Assembly: GCF_001981525.1 (NCBI RefSeq)
Contig: NZ_MPSB01000013.1
Coordinates: 34,357 to 98,356 of the forward strand
Reading direction: 5' to 3'
DNA length: 64,000 nucleotides
Source of the DNA: Sphingomonas jeddahensis
GTDB lineage: Bacteria > Pseudomonadota > Alphaproteobacteria > Sphingomonadales > Sphingomonadaceae
A program made the position numbers and the translations under genes. The notes beneath the pieces were generated by a model that was not told the origin of the DNA, made no database searches, and saw nothing but the letters and a program-made list of their open reading frames with translations. The first letter of the stretch is position 1. Each line of letters begins with the position of its first letter. Positions 43,229 through 52,972 of this stretch are shown piece after piece.

Positions 43229-43266
43229 AAGGCGGTGCGCTCAACCAGATGACGCGCCGCCTTTTT
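43229..43266 (+). terminator. Rho-independent terminator after the amino-acid dehydrogenase gene
   Basis: A stem AAGGCGG/CCGCCTT with additional CGC/GCG pairs and a long loop is followed by TTTTT. It lies 20 bp before the ccmC start and separates the two units. Confidence 0.6.
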
Positions 43267-43287
43267 GCCAATAAGGGCTAACCTATC

Positions 43288-44013
43288 GTGCCCGCCCTCC
43301 ACGCCTTCGCTAATCCTGCGCGCTTCCTGAAGATCGCACGCCCGCTCACGCCGCTGCTCGGTGGGCTGGGCGCGTTGCTGGTGGCGATCGGCTGCTGGGC
43401 GGGGCTGACGCAGACGCCGCCTGACTATCTGCAAGGCGAGTCGGTGCGGATCATGTACATCCACGTGCCTTCCGCGTGGCTCGGCATGGGGGGGTGGAGC
43501 GGGATCGCCTTGTCCAGCATCGCCTTTCTCGTCTGGCGCCATCCGCTAGCCGATGTCGCCGCACGCGCCATCGCACTGCCGGGCGCCACCTTCGCCGCCA
43601 TCTGCCTCGTCACCGGCGCGATCTGGGGCCGGCCGACCTGGGGCACCTATTGGCAATGGGATGGGCGGCTCACGTCGATGCTGCTGCTGTTCTTCGTTTA
43701 TCTCGGCTATATAGCGCTTGCCCGCGCCGATCGCGAGCGTGGTGGGGATGGGCGGATCGCCGCGCTGTTCGGCATCGCGGGCACCGTGCTGCTGCCGATC
43801 ATCCGCTATTCGGTGGTGTGGTGGAACACCTTGCACCAGGGGCCCAGCATCGGCCTCACCCGCTCCACGATCGACACCTCGATCCTGTGGCCGCTGCCGA
43901 TCATGATGGCAGGCTTCACCTTTCTGTTCGGATCGATCGTGCTGATGCGCATGCGGACCTTCCTCGCCATCGCCAAGGCCGAGGCGCGGCTGCGGCGCAG
44001 GACGACAGTATGA
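43288..44013 (+). CDS. ccmC: Haem export/chaperone protein CcmC
   Basis: 241 residues, six membrane helices. Cytochrome c maturation: presents haem to CcmE. The tryptophan-rich WGRPTWGTYWQWDGRLTSMLLLFFVYLGY motif and flanking histidines (MYIHVPSAW and WWNTLHQGPS) are all present. The GTG start at 43288 follows a short gap after the terminator. ATGA overlap with ccmD. Confidence 0.95.
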   Translation: MPALHAFANPARFLKIARPLTPLLGGLGALLVAIGCWAGLTQTPPDYLQGESVRIMYIHVPSAWLGMGGWSGIALSSIAFLVWRHPLADVAARAIALPGATFAAICLVTGAIWGRPTWGTYWQWDGRLTSMLLLFFVYLGYIALARADRERGGDGRIAALFGIAGTVLLPIIRYSVVWWNTLHQGPSIGLTRSTIDTSILWPLPIMMAGFTFLFGSIVLMRMRTFLAIAKAEARLRRRTTV

Positions 44014-44123
44014 ACGCTTGGCCGTTCGTCATCGCCGCTTACGCGGTAACGCTCGGCGCGACCGCGCTGCTCGCGCTGGCAAGCTGGTACGCGTTGGGTC
44101 GCGCCGAAAAGGATAAAAGGTGA
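44010..44123 (+). CDS. ccmD: Haem exporter accessory protein CcmD
   Basis: 37 residues: MNAWPFVIAAYAVTLGATAL and so on, one membrane helix and a charged tail GRAEKDKR. CcmD helps release haem-loaded CcmE from CcmC. Recognised by its size, the helix with xxAYAV, and its place between ccmC and ccmE with overlaps of ATGA and GTGA on the two sides. Confidence 0.88.
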   Translation: MNAWPFVIAAYAVTLGATALLALASWYALGRAEKDKR

Positions 44124-44554
44124 AGGCCAAACATCAACGCCTGTGGCTGGTCGGCGCTGCGGTACTCGCGATCGCGGTCGCGGCACTGCTCGCCTTGTCC
44201 GGGCTGCGCGATCAGGCCGCGTTCTTCTACGCGCCGTCGGACGTGACGCCCGACGTGCTCGCGGCGGACCGCGCCGTGCGGCTGGGCGGCATGGTCGCGG
44301 GCGGATCGGTGTCGCGTGCCGCGGACGGCGTCACCGTGCGCTTCATCGTCACCGATGGCCGCGCGACCACGCCGGTGCGCTTTGCCGGCATCGTGCCCGA
44401 CCTGTTCCGCGAAGGATCGGGGGTCGTGGCGGAAGGCCGCTTCCAGCGCGACGGCTCGTTCGTCGCCAGCAATCTGCTCGCCAAGCATGACGAGAAATAC
44501 ATGCCGCCCGAACTCGCCGGCAAGATGCACGAAACGAAGACGCTGGAGCCATGA
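44120..44554 (+). CDS. ccmE: Cytochrome c maturation haem chaperone CcmE
   Basis: 144 residues. One N-terminal membrane helix and a periplasmic OB-fold (RAVRLGGMVAGGSV, VRFIVTDG, VVAEGRF). The covalent haem ligand is H123 in LLAKHDEKYMP, with the conserved Tyr127. GTG start overlapping ccmD. The next ORF overlaps it directly, where ccmF would normally lie. Confidence 0.96.
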   Translation: MKAKHQRLWLVGAAVLAIAVAALLALSGLRDQAAFFYAPSDVTPDVLAADRAVRLGGMVAGGSVSRAADGVTVRFIVTDGRATTPVRFAGIVPDLFREGSGVVAEGRFQRDGSFVASNLLAKHDEKYMPPELAGKMHETKTLEP

Positions 44555-45198
44555 GCGGCTTCGTTGCCCTTGCGGTGATCGGCGCGCTTGCCTTCGGGGC
44601 GATGGTGCTGCTGCGCCTGCCGCGGATGCTGTGGTCCTTCGCCGGCGCCGCCTTGTTCCTCGGTGCGGCGGGCTATGCCTGGCAGGCCCGTCCCGCACTT
44701 GCCGCCGCACCGGCCCGCCCCGCCGCCGATCCGGTCGCGGTCGAGCCGGAAGCGGTGATGTTCCGCGAGCGGCTGATGGGGCGCTTCACCGCGGACACGG
44801 CGTATCTCGTTGCTTCGGATGCCATGCTGCGCGCCGGCGATCGGCGTGCGGCGGCGCGAGTCGTGCTTGGCGGCGCTCGCGCAATCCCGTGCAGCTATAT
44901 TCTGTGGACTCAGCTTGGCAGCAATCTGGCGCTGCTCGACGGCAACCAGATGTCGCCCGCCGCCAAGCTCGCTTTCGGCCGCGCGTTCCAGCTCGCCCCC
45001 GAACACCCGGCACCGCCTTATTACGCCGGCCTCGCCTATATCCGCGCCGGCGACCTGCCGGCCGCGCGCCGCCTGTGGCTGCGCGCAGTGTCGCTATCGC
45101 CCGAGGGCGCAGACTACCGCCGCTCGATCGCGACGCGATTGCTCCTGCTCGACCGTTATATGGCGGCGATGGAACAAGGCGGACTACAGTCCCGCTGA
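44551..45198 (+). CDS. TPR-containing cytochrome c biogenesis protein (CcmI/CycH-like)
   Basis: 215 residues. Two hydrophobic segments at the N-terminus (FVALAVIGALAFGAMVLLRL and LWSFAGAALFLGAAGYAW), then a TPR domain (LVASDAMLRAGDRRAARVVL-type repeat, LWTQLGSNLALLDGNQMSPAAKLAFGRAFQLAPEHPAPPYYAGLAYIRAGDLPAARRLWLRAV). Such proteins hold apocytochrome c for haem ligation. It overlaps ccmE by ATGA. CcmF, CcmG and CcmH, usually found between, are absent from the window. Confidence 0.82.
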   Translation: MSGFVALAVIGALAFGAMVLLRLPRMLWSFAGAALFLGAAGYAWQARPALAAAPARPAADPVAVEPEAVMFRERLMGRFTADTAYLVASDAMLRAGDRRAAARVVLGGARAIPCSYILWTQLGSNLALLDGNQMSPAAKLAFGRAFQLAPEHPAPPYYAGLAYIRAGDLPAARRLWLRAVSLSPEGADYRRSIATRLLLLDRYMAAMEQGGLQSR

Positions 45199-45201
45199 CT
45201 C

Positions 45202-45333
45202 ATCCTCCCCCGCCAGGGAGAGGTGGCGCCTTAGGCGCCCGAGGGGGAGGGCGGCGGTGTCCTTCCGATTGTTCCGCTTCCGCCCCCTCCGTCAGCGCTT
45301 TGCGCTGCCACCTCCCCCTGGCGGGGGAGGATC
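45202..45333. repeat. Palindromic repeat with ATCCTCCCCC/GGGGGAGGAT ends
   Basis: A 132-bp inverted unit whose ends match those of the gspE-gspF junction element, with inner hairpins of GCGCC/GGCGC and AGCGC/GCGCT types. It lies between the convergent TPR gene and the DUF3072 gene. Confidence 0.82.
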
Positions 45334-45347
45334 GGACGTCGATCCTA

Positions 45348-45563
45348 CTACTTCCCGCGCCCGGTCTTCTCCTGCAACGCATCGATCCGTTTCGACGCAT
45401 CCGCCTTGCTCAGGCCTTCATCGAACGTCTCGCCAGCTTCCTCGCTCAACGTCTTGAGATAGCTTGCCTGCGCGCCGGTCATCGGCTCGTCGCCGGTGGT
45501 CCAGTCGTCGGGATCCTTCTCCGCGTTCGAAAAGGGTTCGCTCTTGGGGTTGGCCTCGGCCAT
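45348..45563 (-). CDS. DUF3072 domain protein
   Basis: 71 residues. Acidic, helical and without signal peptide. The segment PDDWTTGDEPMTGAQASYLKTLSEEAGETFDEGLSKADASKRIDALQ matches the short DUF3072 proteins common in sphingomonads and actinobacteria. Function unknown. Single gene with a good AAAGGAAG before the ATG. Confidence 0.85.
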   Translation of the reverse strand: MAEANPKSEPFSNAEKDPDDWTTGDEPMTGAQASYLKTLSEEAGETFDEGLSKADASKRIDALQEKTGRGK

Positions 45564-45708
45564 GTCGGTCTTCCTTTCGGAACAGCCAACTCCTATGTTC
45601 TCGCAACGTTCCCCCTTGCGGCATCATCAGCAGATGCTAGGCGCGCCGGGGCTTTGACAGGATAACGGTGGCTTTTTTCCCCTTGAACCTGGCGTCGGCG
45701 GTCTTCCG

Positions 45709-47613
45709 GTGAGCACCGCTGCCACCACGGCCGCGCCGCACGCGCACGGCCATCACAACGATACGCTCGCCAAGCTCGCGCTCGGCGCCGTCGGCGTGGT
45801 CTATGGCGATATCGGCACCAGCCCGCTCTACGCGATGAAGGAAGTGTTCGTCGGGCACCATCCGCTGACGGTGGACCGGCTGCATATCTTCGGGGTCGTC
45901 AGCCTGATCTTCTGGTCGTTGGTGCTGATCGTGACGTTCAAATACGTCATGACCATCCTGCGCGCCGACAATAATGGCGAAGGCGGCAGCCTCGCGCTGC
46001 TGGCGCTCATCCAGCGTCGCAGCGGCGCTGGCAAGCGCTGGGGCCCGAGCCTCGTCGTGCTTGGCGTTCTCGCCACCGCTTTGTTCTTCGGCGATTGCAT
46101 GATCACGCCCGCGATCTCGGTGCTGTCGGCGGTCGAGGGACTCGCGACGGTGGAGCAGCGATTCGACAGTTTCGTCATCCCGATTGCGGCGACGATCCTG
46201 ATCGGGCTGTTCTATCTCCAGTCGGTCGGCACGGCGAGGGTCGGTAAGTTGTTCGGGCCGATCATGGTGGTCTATTTCATCACGCTGAGCGTGCTCGGCC
46301 TGACGCAGATCATCGCGCAGCCCGAGATCCTGCTCGCGCTCGATCCGCGCTGGGCAGTTCGCTTCGCCGCGACGGACGGCACGCTGGCGTTCCTTGCGCT
46401 CGGCTCGGTCGTGCTCGCCGTTACCGGTGCCGAGGCGCTCTACGCCGACATGGGGCATTTCGGGCGCAAGCCGATCGCTTATGCGTGGCTGTGGTTCGTC
46501 TTCCCCGCGCTCATGCTAAACTATCTCGGGCAGGGGGCGCTGCTGCTCGGCGACCCCAGCGCGGCGCGCAATCCGTTCTTCCTGATGGCGGGTGACGAAT
46601 GGCGCCTGCCGCTCGTCATCCTGGCCACCATGGCCACGGTGATCGCCAGCCAAGCGGTGATCACGGGTGCCTATTCGGTGGTGCAACAGGCAGTGCAGCT
46701 CGGCTTGATGCCGCGCCTGCGCATCGAGCACACCAGCGCGTCGGCCGCGGGGCAGATCTACATCCCTGCGGTGAACTGGGCGCTGCTGACGATGGTGCTG
46801 CTGCTGATCCTGGGCTTCAGGGAATCGTCGAACCTCGCCGCGGCCTATGGCATCGCGGTGACGGGGACGATGTTCATTTCCACCTGCATGGTCGCGGTGC
46901 TGATCCAGCGCGTATGGCGCTGGCCGCTATGGGCGGTGCTGCCGTTCGTCGCGACCTTCCTGTTCATCGACGGCATGTATTTCTCGTCGAACCTGACCAA
47001 GGTGCCCGACGGCGGCTGGTTCCCGCTGCTGATCGCGATCATCGTCTTCGTCCTGCTCACCACTTGGGCGACCGGGCGCAAGCTGATGCTGCAGCGGATG
47101 CGTGAGGGCGCGATGCCGATCAAGGTGTTCATCGGTTCCGCCGCCAGCAGCGCCACGCGCGTCGCGGGCACGGCGGTGTTCATGACCTCCACGCCGGAGG
47201 GGGTGCCGCATGCGCTGCTGCACAACCTCAAGCACAATCGCGTGCTGCACGATCGCGTGATCCTCCTGACGGTGAAGGTCAGCGACATGCCGTACTTCCC
47301 CGAGGCGGACCGATTCATGCACGAGGATCTGGGCGAGGGGTTCCACCGCGTGATCTTGCGCTACGGCTTTATGGAATCGCCTGATATTCCGGCGGCACTC
47401 AAGTCCTTCCACGAATGCGACGGCGAGTTCCGCATGATGGACACCAGCTTCTTCCTGTCCCGCCAAACGCTGCTGCCGTCCGAGCGGCCGGGCATGGCGA
47501 TCTGGCGCGAGAAGCTGTTCGCCTGGATGCTGCGCAACGCCGAAAGCGCGATGGAATTCTTCCGTCTGCCGACCAACCGGGTGGTCGAGCTCGGCAGCCA
47601 GATCGAGATTTGA
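45709..47613 (+). CDS. kup: KUP-family potassium transporter
   Basis: 634 residues, twelve membrane helices and a soluble C-terminal domain of about 170 residues. Proton-coupled low-affinity K+ uptake. The helix-1 signature [48 protein letters not shown] and [13 protein letters not shown] are typical. The N-terminus begins at a GTG ([15 protein letters not shown]), His-rich and poorly conserved. The stop overlaps the next gene by TTGA. Confidence 0.96.
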   Translation: MSTAATTAAPHAHGHHNDTLAKLALGAVGVVYGDIGTSPLYAMKEVFVGHHPLTVDRLHIFGVVSLIFWSLVLIVTFKYVMTILRADNNGEGGSLALLALIQRRSGAGKRWGPSLVVLGVLATALFFGDCMITPAISVLSAVEGLATVEQRFDSFVIPIAATILIGLFYLQSVGTARVGKLFGPIMVVYFITLSVLGLTQIIAQPEILLALDPRWAVRFAATDGTLAFLALGSVVLAVTGAEALYADMGHFGRKPIAYAWLWFVFPALMLNYLGQGALLLGDPSAARNPFFLMAGDEWRLPLVILATMATVIASQAVITGAYSVVQQAVQLGLMPRLRIEHTSASAAGQIYIPAVNWALLTMVLLLILGFRESSNLAAAYGIAVTGTMFISTCMVAVLIQRVWRWPLWAVLPFVATFLFIDGMYFSSNLTKVPDGGWFPLLIAIIVFVLLTTWATGRKLMLQRMREGAMPIKVFIGSAASSATRVAGTAVFMTSTPEGVPHALLHNLKHNRVLHDRVILLTVKVSDMPYFPEADRFMHEDLGEGFHRVILRYGFMESPDIPAALKSFHECDGEFRMMDTSFFLSRQTLLPSERPGMAIWREKLFAWMLRNAESAMEFFRLPTNRVVELGSQIEI

Positions 47614-48140
47614 GCGCGCTGGCCCCCGCGCCGATCCCCGCACCGATCATCGTCACCGCCTTGTTCGGCAAGGCGGACCAGGCGTGGTTCGATGGCCTGC
47701 GCCAGCGCCACTTTCCGCCCGAACGCAATCACATAGCGGCGCACCTGACGATGTTCCATCACCTGCCGCCAAGCGCGGTAGAGGAACTGAAGCGCCGCCT
47801 GACCGACGAAACGCGCGGCATGCCGGCGCCGGAGGCCCGACTAGGCGCGCCGTTTTCGCTCGGGCGCGGCGTCGCTTATCGTATCGTCAGCCCGGCGCTG
47901 GAGCATATCCGCGCGGGAATCGCAGATGCGTTCGCGGGCCTGCTGACGCCGCAGGATCAGGCCGGCTGGCGGCCGCATGTCACCGTCCAGAACAAGGTCG
48001 AGCCAGCCGCCGCAAAGGCGCTGCTGGCTGCGCTCAGCGCCGATTACCGGCCCCGTGCGCTGGCAGTGGCCGGCCTTGCCGCCTGGTGGTATCGCGGCGG
48101 CCCATGGGAGCCATTGTCGCGGCACATGTTCGCCGCTTGA
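47610..48140 (+). CDS. 2H phosphoesterase superfamily protein (2'-5' RNA ligase-like)
   Basis: 176 residues. Two HxT motifs, HLTMFHHL near residue 44 and HVTVQN near 127, are the catalytic pair of the 2H superfamily, which hydrolyse or ligate 2'-5' or cyclic phosphodiesters in RNA. The start is most likely the TTG overlapping the kup stop (TTGA), since no ATG or GTG precedes the first conserved strand [10 protein letters not shown]. Coupling to kup is notable; there is no known functional link. Substrate unknown. Confidence 0.83.
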   Translation: MSALAPAPIPAPIIVTALFGKADQAWFDGLRQRHFPPERNHIAAHLTMFHHLPPSAVEELKRRLTDETRGMPAPEARLGAPFSLGRGVAYRIVSPALEHIRAGIADAFAGLLTPQDQAGWRPHVTVQNKVEPAAAKALLAALSADYRPRALAVAGLAAWWYRGGPWEPLSRHMFAA

Positions 48141-48204
48141 CGCCCGAAAATGCCCTGCTATAGCCCGCGCCTCGCGAGCGGTACTTGCCCCTTCACGAAG
48201 GCGC

Positions 48205-48281
48205 GGCGGAGTAGCTCAGCTGGTTAGAGCACGGGAATCATAATCCTGGGGTCGGGGGTTCAAGTCCCTCCTCCGCTACCA
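48205..48281 (+). tRNA. tRNA-Met, elongator (anticodon CAT)
   Basis: Full cloverleaf: acceptor GGCGGAG/CTCCGCT (G1-U72), D arm GCTCAGCTGGTTAGAGC, anticodon loop ATCATAA, T arm GGGGGTTCAAGTCCCTC, discriminator A and encoded CCA. Assigned as elongator Met; a lysidine-modified tRNA-Ile(CAT) is the alternative and cannot be fully excluded by eye. Confidence 0.9.
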
Positions 48282-48312
48282 CTCGCGACGTTTTCCCAGC
48301 GACATGATGCAC

Positions 48313-48340
48313 ACCGTTCGCCGTGAGCTTGTCGAAGGGC
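48313..48340. repeat. Single arm of the GTTCGCC..GAGCTTGTCGAAGGGC repeat family
   Basis: ACCGTTCGCCGTGAGCTTGTCGAAGGGC matches the left arm of the inverted repeat at 15162. No complementary arm lies nearby, so it is a solo or decayed copy between tRNA-Met and rimO. Confidence 0.65.
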
Positions 48341-48377
48341 GCGTCTCGGATACAGGCGTGCGTGGCCCGTGCTCCGA

Positions 48378-49706
48378 TCAGAGCGGCACCCCGAACAGGT
48401 CGTGCTCGTCGGCATCCTCGATCGCCACGCGCACGATGTCGCCTTCTGAAAGATGCCCAGCGTCGCGCAGATGCACCTCACCGTCGATCTCCGGCGCGTC
48501 GGCATAGGAACGCCCCGTGGCGCCGTCCTCACCCACCGCGTCGATGATCACCTCAAAGGTACGGCCGATCTTCGCCTGGAGCTTGGCGGCGCTGATCGCG
48601 GCGGTCTTGGCCATGATGCGGGCGTAGCGCTCCTCCTTAAGCTCTTCCGGCACCGGGTTCGGCAAGGCGTTCGCGCTGGCGCCCTCGACGGGTTCGAAGC
48701 GGAAGGCGCCGACGCGATCAAGCTGCGCCTCATCAAGCCATTCGAGCAGATACTCGAAATCCGCCTCGGTTTCGCCGGGGAAGCCGACCACGAAGGTCGA
48801 GCGGATTGCGATATCCGGGCAGATCTCTCGCCAGCTGCGCAGGCGCGCAAGCACCTTGGCGTCGTTCGCCGGCCGCTTCATCGCGCGCAGGACGTTTGGC
48901 GCAGCATGCTGGAACGGAATGTCGAGATACGGCAGCACCAGCCCTTGCGCCATCAACGGGATGACCTGATCGACGTGCGGATAGGGATAGACGTAGTGCA
49001 GCCGCACCCAGGGCGCGATCCGGCCGAGTTCGCGCGCCAGATCGGTCATGTGCGCGCGCACCTCGCCGCCGCCCTTCAGCGGGTAGGACGCGTGCCGAAG
49101 GTCCAGACCATAGGCGGACGTGTCCTGGCTGATCACCAGCAGCTCGCGCGTGCCGGCCGCGACCAGCTTCTCCGCCTCGCGCAGGATAGCATCGGGACGC
49201 CGACTGACGAGGTCACCCCGCAAGGATGGGATGATGCAGAAGGAGCAGCGGTGATTGCAGCCTTCCGAGATCTTCAGATAGCTGTAATGCCGCGGCGTGA
49301 GTTTCAGCCCGGCGTCAGGCACTAGATCGATGTAGGGCGACAGGTTGGCGGGCGCCGCTTCGTGCACCGCCTCGACGACCTGCTCATATTCATGCGCGCC
49401 GGTGATCGCGAGCACATTGGGAAAGCGGGCGCGAATCACCTCGGCTTCTTTGCCCATACAGCCCGTCACGATGACGCGGCCGTTTTCGGAGATCGCTTCG
49501 CCGATTGCCTCCAGGCTTTCCTCCTTGGCCGAGTCGAGGAAGCCGCAGGTGTTGACCAGCACCACGTCAGCCCCCGCATAATCCGGAGACATGTGATAGC
49601 CGTCTGCGCGCAGCTGGGTGAGAATGCGCTCGCTGTCGACCAAGTTCTTGGGACAGCCGAGCGACACCATGCCCACGCGGGGCGGTGAGGGAAGACGTGT
49701 TGCCAT
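48378..49706 (-). CDS. rimO: Ribosomal protein S12 methylthiotransferase RimO
   Basis: 442 residues. Radical SAM methylthiolation of an aspartate in ribosomal protein S12. N-terminal UPF0004 domain with three cysteines ([26 protein letters not shown]), radical SAM motif [17 protein letters not shown], and a C-terminal TRAM domain ([30 protein letters not shown]). The ATG at 49706 fits the family start; the longer open frame crosses the divergent intergenic region with anmK. Confidence 0.96.
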   Translation of the reverse strand: MATRLPSPPRVGMVSLGCPKNLVDSERILTQLRADGYHMSPDYAGADVVLVNTCGFLDSAKEESLEAIGEAISENGRVIVTGCMGKEAEVIRARFPNVLAITGAHEYEQVVEAVHEAAPANLSPYIDLVPDAGLKLTPRHYSYLKISEGCNHRCSFCIIPSLRGDLVSRRPDAILREAEKLVAAGTRELLVISQDTSAYGLDLRHASYPLKGGGEVRAHMTDLARELGRIAPWVRLHYVYPYPHVDQVIPLMAQGLVLPYLDIPFQHAAPNVLRAMKRPANDAKVLARLRSWREICPDIAIRSTFVVGFPGETEADFEYLLEWLDEAQLDRVGAFRFEPVEGASANALPNPVPEELKEERYARIMAKTAAISAAKLQAKIGRTFEVIIDAVGEDGATGRSYADAPEIDGEVHLRDAGHLSEGDIVRVAIEDADEHDLFGVPL

Positions 49707-49821
49707 GAGTGGCGGCGCACATAGTGCGGGACGAGCCGATTTGCCATATGCGCAAAGCTGTGCTCGATGAAGGGTTTGCGATCCGTGGGGGCGGATCGCG
49801 TGTGAATTTGGGGGTAAGGCC

Positions 49822-50925
49822 ATGCTGGCGATCGGGCTGATGTCCGGCACGTCGCTCGATGGGATCGATGCGGCGCTGATCGAAACTGATGGGGAAGGAT
49901 TGGTGCGTCCGCTCGCGTTCCGCGGCGAGGCGTACTCGGATGCCGCGCGTTCGCAGCTTGCCGCGGCGACGGCGCTCGCGCTCACCTTCGATAAGCCGCG
50001 CGCCAGCCCCGACGTAGTGGCCGCGGCCGACCTTATCACGCGGACGCACGTCATGGCGGTGCAGAAGCTGCTGCGTGACGCCGGACGCAACGCGGCGGAA
50101 ATCGACGTGATCGGTTTCCACGGCCAGACGGTGGCGCATCGCCCCGATCGCGGCTGGACGTGGCAAATCGGCGACGGTCAGGCGCTTGCCGATGCGACAG
50201 GGATCGCAACCGTTGCGGACCTGCGCAGCGCCGACGTTGCGGCGGGTGGGCAGGGCGCACCGCTGCTACCGGTCTATCATGCCGCGCTGACCGCTGGTTT
50301 GGAACGGCCGCTGGCAGTGCTGAACCTCGGCGGTGTCGGGAACGTCACTTGGATCGGCACGGACGGCGCACTGGTGGCGTTCGATACCGGCCCGGCCAAT
50401 GGCCTGATCGATTCGTGGATCGAGGACCAGACCGGCGCGCGCTACGATGCCGACGGCGCGCTCGCCGCCGCGGGAGATGTCGATCAAGCGGTGTTGGCCG
50501 TAATGCTCGACCATCCGTTCTTCTCGCAGCCGGCGCCCAAGTCGCTGGACCGCAACGATTTCACCATCCAGCCAGCGCGCGGCCTCAACCCCGCCGACGG
50601 CGCGGCGACGCTCACCGCCTTTACTGCCGCCACTGTCGCCGAGGCGTTGGCACTGCTGCCCGAGCGTCCGCGGCGGCTGCTTATCGCCGGGGGCGGGCGG
50701 CACAACCCCGTGATGCTGGCGATGATTGCCGAGCGTACGGGCATAAGCCCCGAGCCCGTCGATGCCTTTGGCTGGAATGGCGATGCGATCGAAGCGGAGG
50801 GCTTTGCCTATATGGCAGCGCGCTCGGTTAGAGGTCTGCCCATCTCCTTCCCGGGCACCACCGGCGTGCGTGAGCCGATGACCGGGGGTGTCTTGCACCA
50901 GCCGCAGGCCCGCGCGGGAGCGTGA
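49822..50925 (+). CDS. anmK: Anhydro-N-acetylmuramic acid kinase
   Basis: 367 residues. Phosphorylates and opens 1,6-anhydroMurNAc during cell-wall recycling. The family N-terminus [41 protein letters not shown], the catalytic aspartate region [20 protein letters not shown], and [12 protein letters not shown] with [11 protein letters not shown] are all present. Divergent from rimO. Confidence 0.96.
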   Translation: MLAIGLMSGTSLDGIDAALIETDGEGLVRPLAFRGEAYSDAARSQLAAATALALTFDKPRASPDVVAAADLITRTHVMAVQKLLRDAGRNAAEIDVIGFHGQTVAHRPDRGWTWQIGDGQALADATGIATVADLRSADVAAGGQGAPLLPVYHAALTAGLERPLAVLNLGGVGNVTWIGTDGALVAFDTGPANGLIDSWIEDQTGARYDADGALAAAGDVDQAVLAVMLDHPFFSQPAPKSLDRNDFTIQPARGLNPADGAATLTAFTAATVAEALALLPERPRRLLIAGGGRHNPVMLAMIAERTGISPEPVDAFGWNGDAIEAEGFAYMAARSVRGLPISFPGTTGVREPMTGGVLHQPQARAGA

Positions 50926-50970
50926 TGGGTTCAGTTCGATCCTTGGCGACCGATAGAGGGGACCCGCTGA

Positions 50971-51393
50971 CTACCGCTCCACCGTCACCGTCGCAGGGTG
51001 ATGTCGATCCAAATAACTCTTGATTGTCTTCACGTTGCGGGTGTTCGACCGGTAGAAGAAATCAGCAGCGTCGCCGACGATCGGTACGATACCCAGCATT
51101 GCGTCGAAGCCGACGCGCGCGCCCATTCGCGCTAGCTGAAGCTTGCCCATGCCCAGGTTATGCGCTTCCCAGACGATCCACGCACCCATGGCGGCAGCAA
51201 CCGCGTCGCCCACGATCGGCACCAGGCCGAGCAGAAAATCGAGCCCGACCTTACGGTTAAGCCCCGGCACCTCGATCATGCCCTCCAGCAATCGCTCCAT
51301 TGCCTCGATCCGGCGGCGCACCGAGGCGGGATCGCGCCCAAGCGGCAGGCTGGCCATATAAACGTTGGCACGCGGATCAATGCTCTGGACCAT
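50971..51393 (-). CDS. DUF4112 domain protein
   Basis: 140 residues. Two related segments, GLDFLLGLVPIVGDAVAAAMGAWIV and GFDAMLGIVPIVGDAADFFYRSN, each with the LxxLVPxxGD pattern of DUF4112, are likely membrane-associated hairpins. Function unknown. It lies 6 nt after the solute-binding lipoprotein gene on the same strand. Alternative start at ATG 51357 (MASLPLG). Confidence 0.85.
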   Translation of the reverse strand: MVQSIDPRANVYMASLPLGRDPASVRRRIEAMERLLEGMIEVPGLNRKVGLDFLLGLVPIVGDAVAAAMGAWIVWEAHNLGMGKLQLARMGARVGFDAMLGIVPIVGDAADFFYRSNTRNVKTIKSYLDRHHPATVTVER

Positions 51394-51399
51394 GAACCA

Positions 51400-52836
51400 T
51401 CAAGTGGGATCGCGGCGCAGTTGGTTCAACGGATGCCAGGCGCGTTCGTTGGGTCGCCACGCCCGCAGCCGTTGCGCGACCAATGACCAGCGCAGCGGAC
51501 GGGCAATGGGGATGAAAGCAACATCTTCGGCGACGGCGGCGTCAGCTTCGGCGATTTTTCGGGCACGTTCGGCGAGTGTCGGCGAAAGGCGTGCCGCTTC
51601 GATCGCCGCCGACGCGCTCTCTCCGCAAGGTTGGCAGGCCTGATCGAGATACCAGCGCGCACTATCATAGGGGGCCACCGCATCAACAAGGCGGAGATCG
51701 GCATCGTCCTCTGGCCCCACCCGGATCGGCCGGACACCAACCGCATACAGGTCCGCGGCCAGCCGTGCCCAAAGCAAGGTGCCGCCGGACGCATTCGGCA
51801 GTGCGATCCGGAGCGCTGGCGGCGGCTCCCCCCTGGCGCGCCAGGCGGCGATCTTTGCCTGCGCGGCCGCTCGACGCTCGTTTGCCGGCACGACCCGCCA
51901 CGGCGCTTGCGCAGGGGGCACCGCGGAGTCGAGCGCGGCCGGGAACAGATCTTCCGTGGGCAACCAATCCCGGCTGAAGCTTTGCACCAGCGTTGTCCGG
52001 TCAATGGCGAGCGCAATCGCCCCGCGGTTCTCCGCTGCTTCCAGGAAGCCCTCCCGGTTGACCACTGCAAGCCCGAACAGGCCCGCTGCCGGATCGAGCC
52101 GGATGCTTGCAGGTTCAGCACCCGCGGCGGCGAGCAACGGCCATTCGGCGATCGTGCCACCAGTGAACAGGTCGGAGCGGTGGGTTACGAAGCGGGCGAT
52201 GCCGGCTGCGGCCCGCTCGCCTACCAGCAGGACATCATCCTCCGGCTGAGCTTCCTCGCGTTCGTCGGCGGCGCGATCAGGATCGGGGATCGGCGTCAGG
52301 CGCGCGACTCGCCCGCGCCGGTCGCTGATCCGCATTGGGCCGCTGCCAATTGACCGTGTGGGATCGACGATCACCATGTCGGGTTGCGCGAACAGCTTGA
52401 GCAAATCAGGCCGTGGGCGCGACAGTTCGATCTGGATCACCTGCGGCGTCATTTCGACGATCGAATCGATCGCCGTGAGGTACGGCGCGAGCGGATTGCG
52501 CGCGCGTGACTGGAGCTGCCGTCGAAGAATAGCGACTACGTCCGCGGCCTTCATTCGACGTCCGTCCGTCCAGGTCATTTCGCGCAGGCGGAAGATATAG
52601 GTTCGGCCTTCGTCCGTAACGATCCAGCGTTCGGCGACGCCGGGCACGATCTGCCCGGCTGCATCGAACCGCACGAGCCCCTGTGCGGAGGCATCAGCGA
52701 GCAGCCGTTCCGCCATGTCGTCACTGGTCCGCCGAATCGCCTCAGGCCGAGCCGCGTCGCCGGTGGCGCTGACGATCACCGGCCCGACATCGCGCCGCTG
52801 CTCGCAACCTGCGGCCGCCAGCGCCAAGGTCAGCAT
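51400..52836 (-). CDS. Solute-binding lipoprotein (SBP family 5, peptide/nickel type)
   Basis: 478 residues. MLTLALAAAGC looks like a short lipoprotein signal with Cys11, then a family 5 binding-protein fold: GLVRFDAAGQIVPGVAERWIVTDEGRTYIFRLREMTWTDGRRMKAADVVAILRR, and later RGAIALAIDRTTLVQSF. Usually such proteins feed an ABC transporter, but no permease or ATPase gene is adjacent. The ATG at 52836 sits only 2 nt after the CCA of tRNA-Leu on the same strand, leaving no room for a leader or ribosome site. Confidence 0.82.
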   Translation of the reverse strand: MLTLALAAAGCEQRRDVGPVIVSATGDAARPEAIRRTSDDMAERLLADASAQGLVRFDAAGQIVPGVAERWIVTDEGRTYIFRLREMTWTDGRRMKAADVVAILRRQLQSRARNPLAPYLTAIDSIVEMTPQVIQIELSRPRPDLLKLFAQPDMVIVDPTRSIGSGPMRISDRRGRVARLTPIPDPDRAADEREEAQPEDDVLLVGERAAAGIARFVTHRSDLFTGGTIAEWPLLAAAGAEPASIRLDPAAGLFGLAVVNREGFLEAAENRGAIALAIDRTTLVQSFSRDWLPTEDLFPAALDSAVPPAQAPWRVVPANERRAAAQAKIAAWRARGEPPPALRIALPNASGGTLLWARLAADLYAVGVRPIRVGPEDDADLRLVDAVAPYDSARWYLDQACQPCGESASAAIEAARLSPTLAERARKIAEADAAVAEDVAFIPIARPLRWSLVAQRLRAWRPNERAWHPLNQLRRDPT

Positions 52837-52838
52837 GA

Positions 52839-52925
52839 TGGTGCGGACGGCGGGACTCGAACCCGCACGCCCATACGGGCAGAAGATTTTAAGTCTCCGG
52901 CGTCTACCGGTTCCGCCACGTCCGC
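52839..52925 (-). tRNA. tRNA-Leu (anticodon TAA)
   Basis: Minus-strand class II tRNA. Acceptor GCGGACG/CGTCCGC, anticodon loop CTTAAAA giving TAA, a long variable arm (TGCCCGTATGGGCGT), T arm CGGGTTCGAGTCCCG, discriminator A and encoded CCA at 52839-52841. Confidence 0.95.
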
Positions 52926-52972
52926 GCATCACGCCCTCCGAAAAGCGGCAGAGAAGCGCTGTCGTCAAGCGC

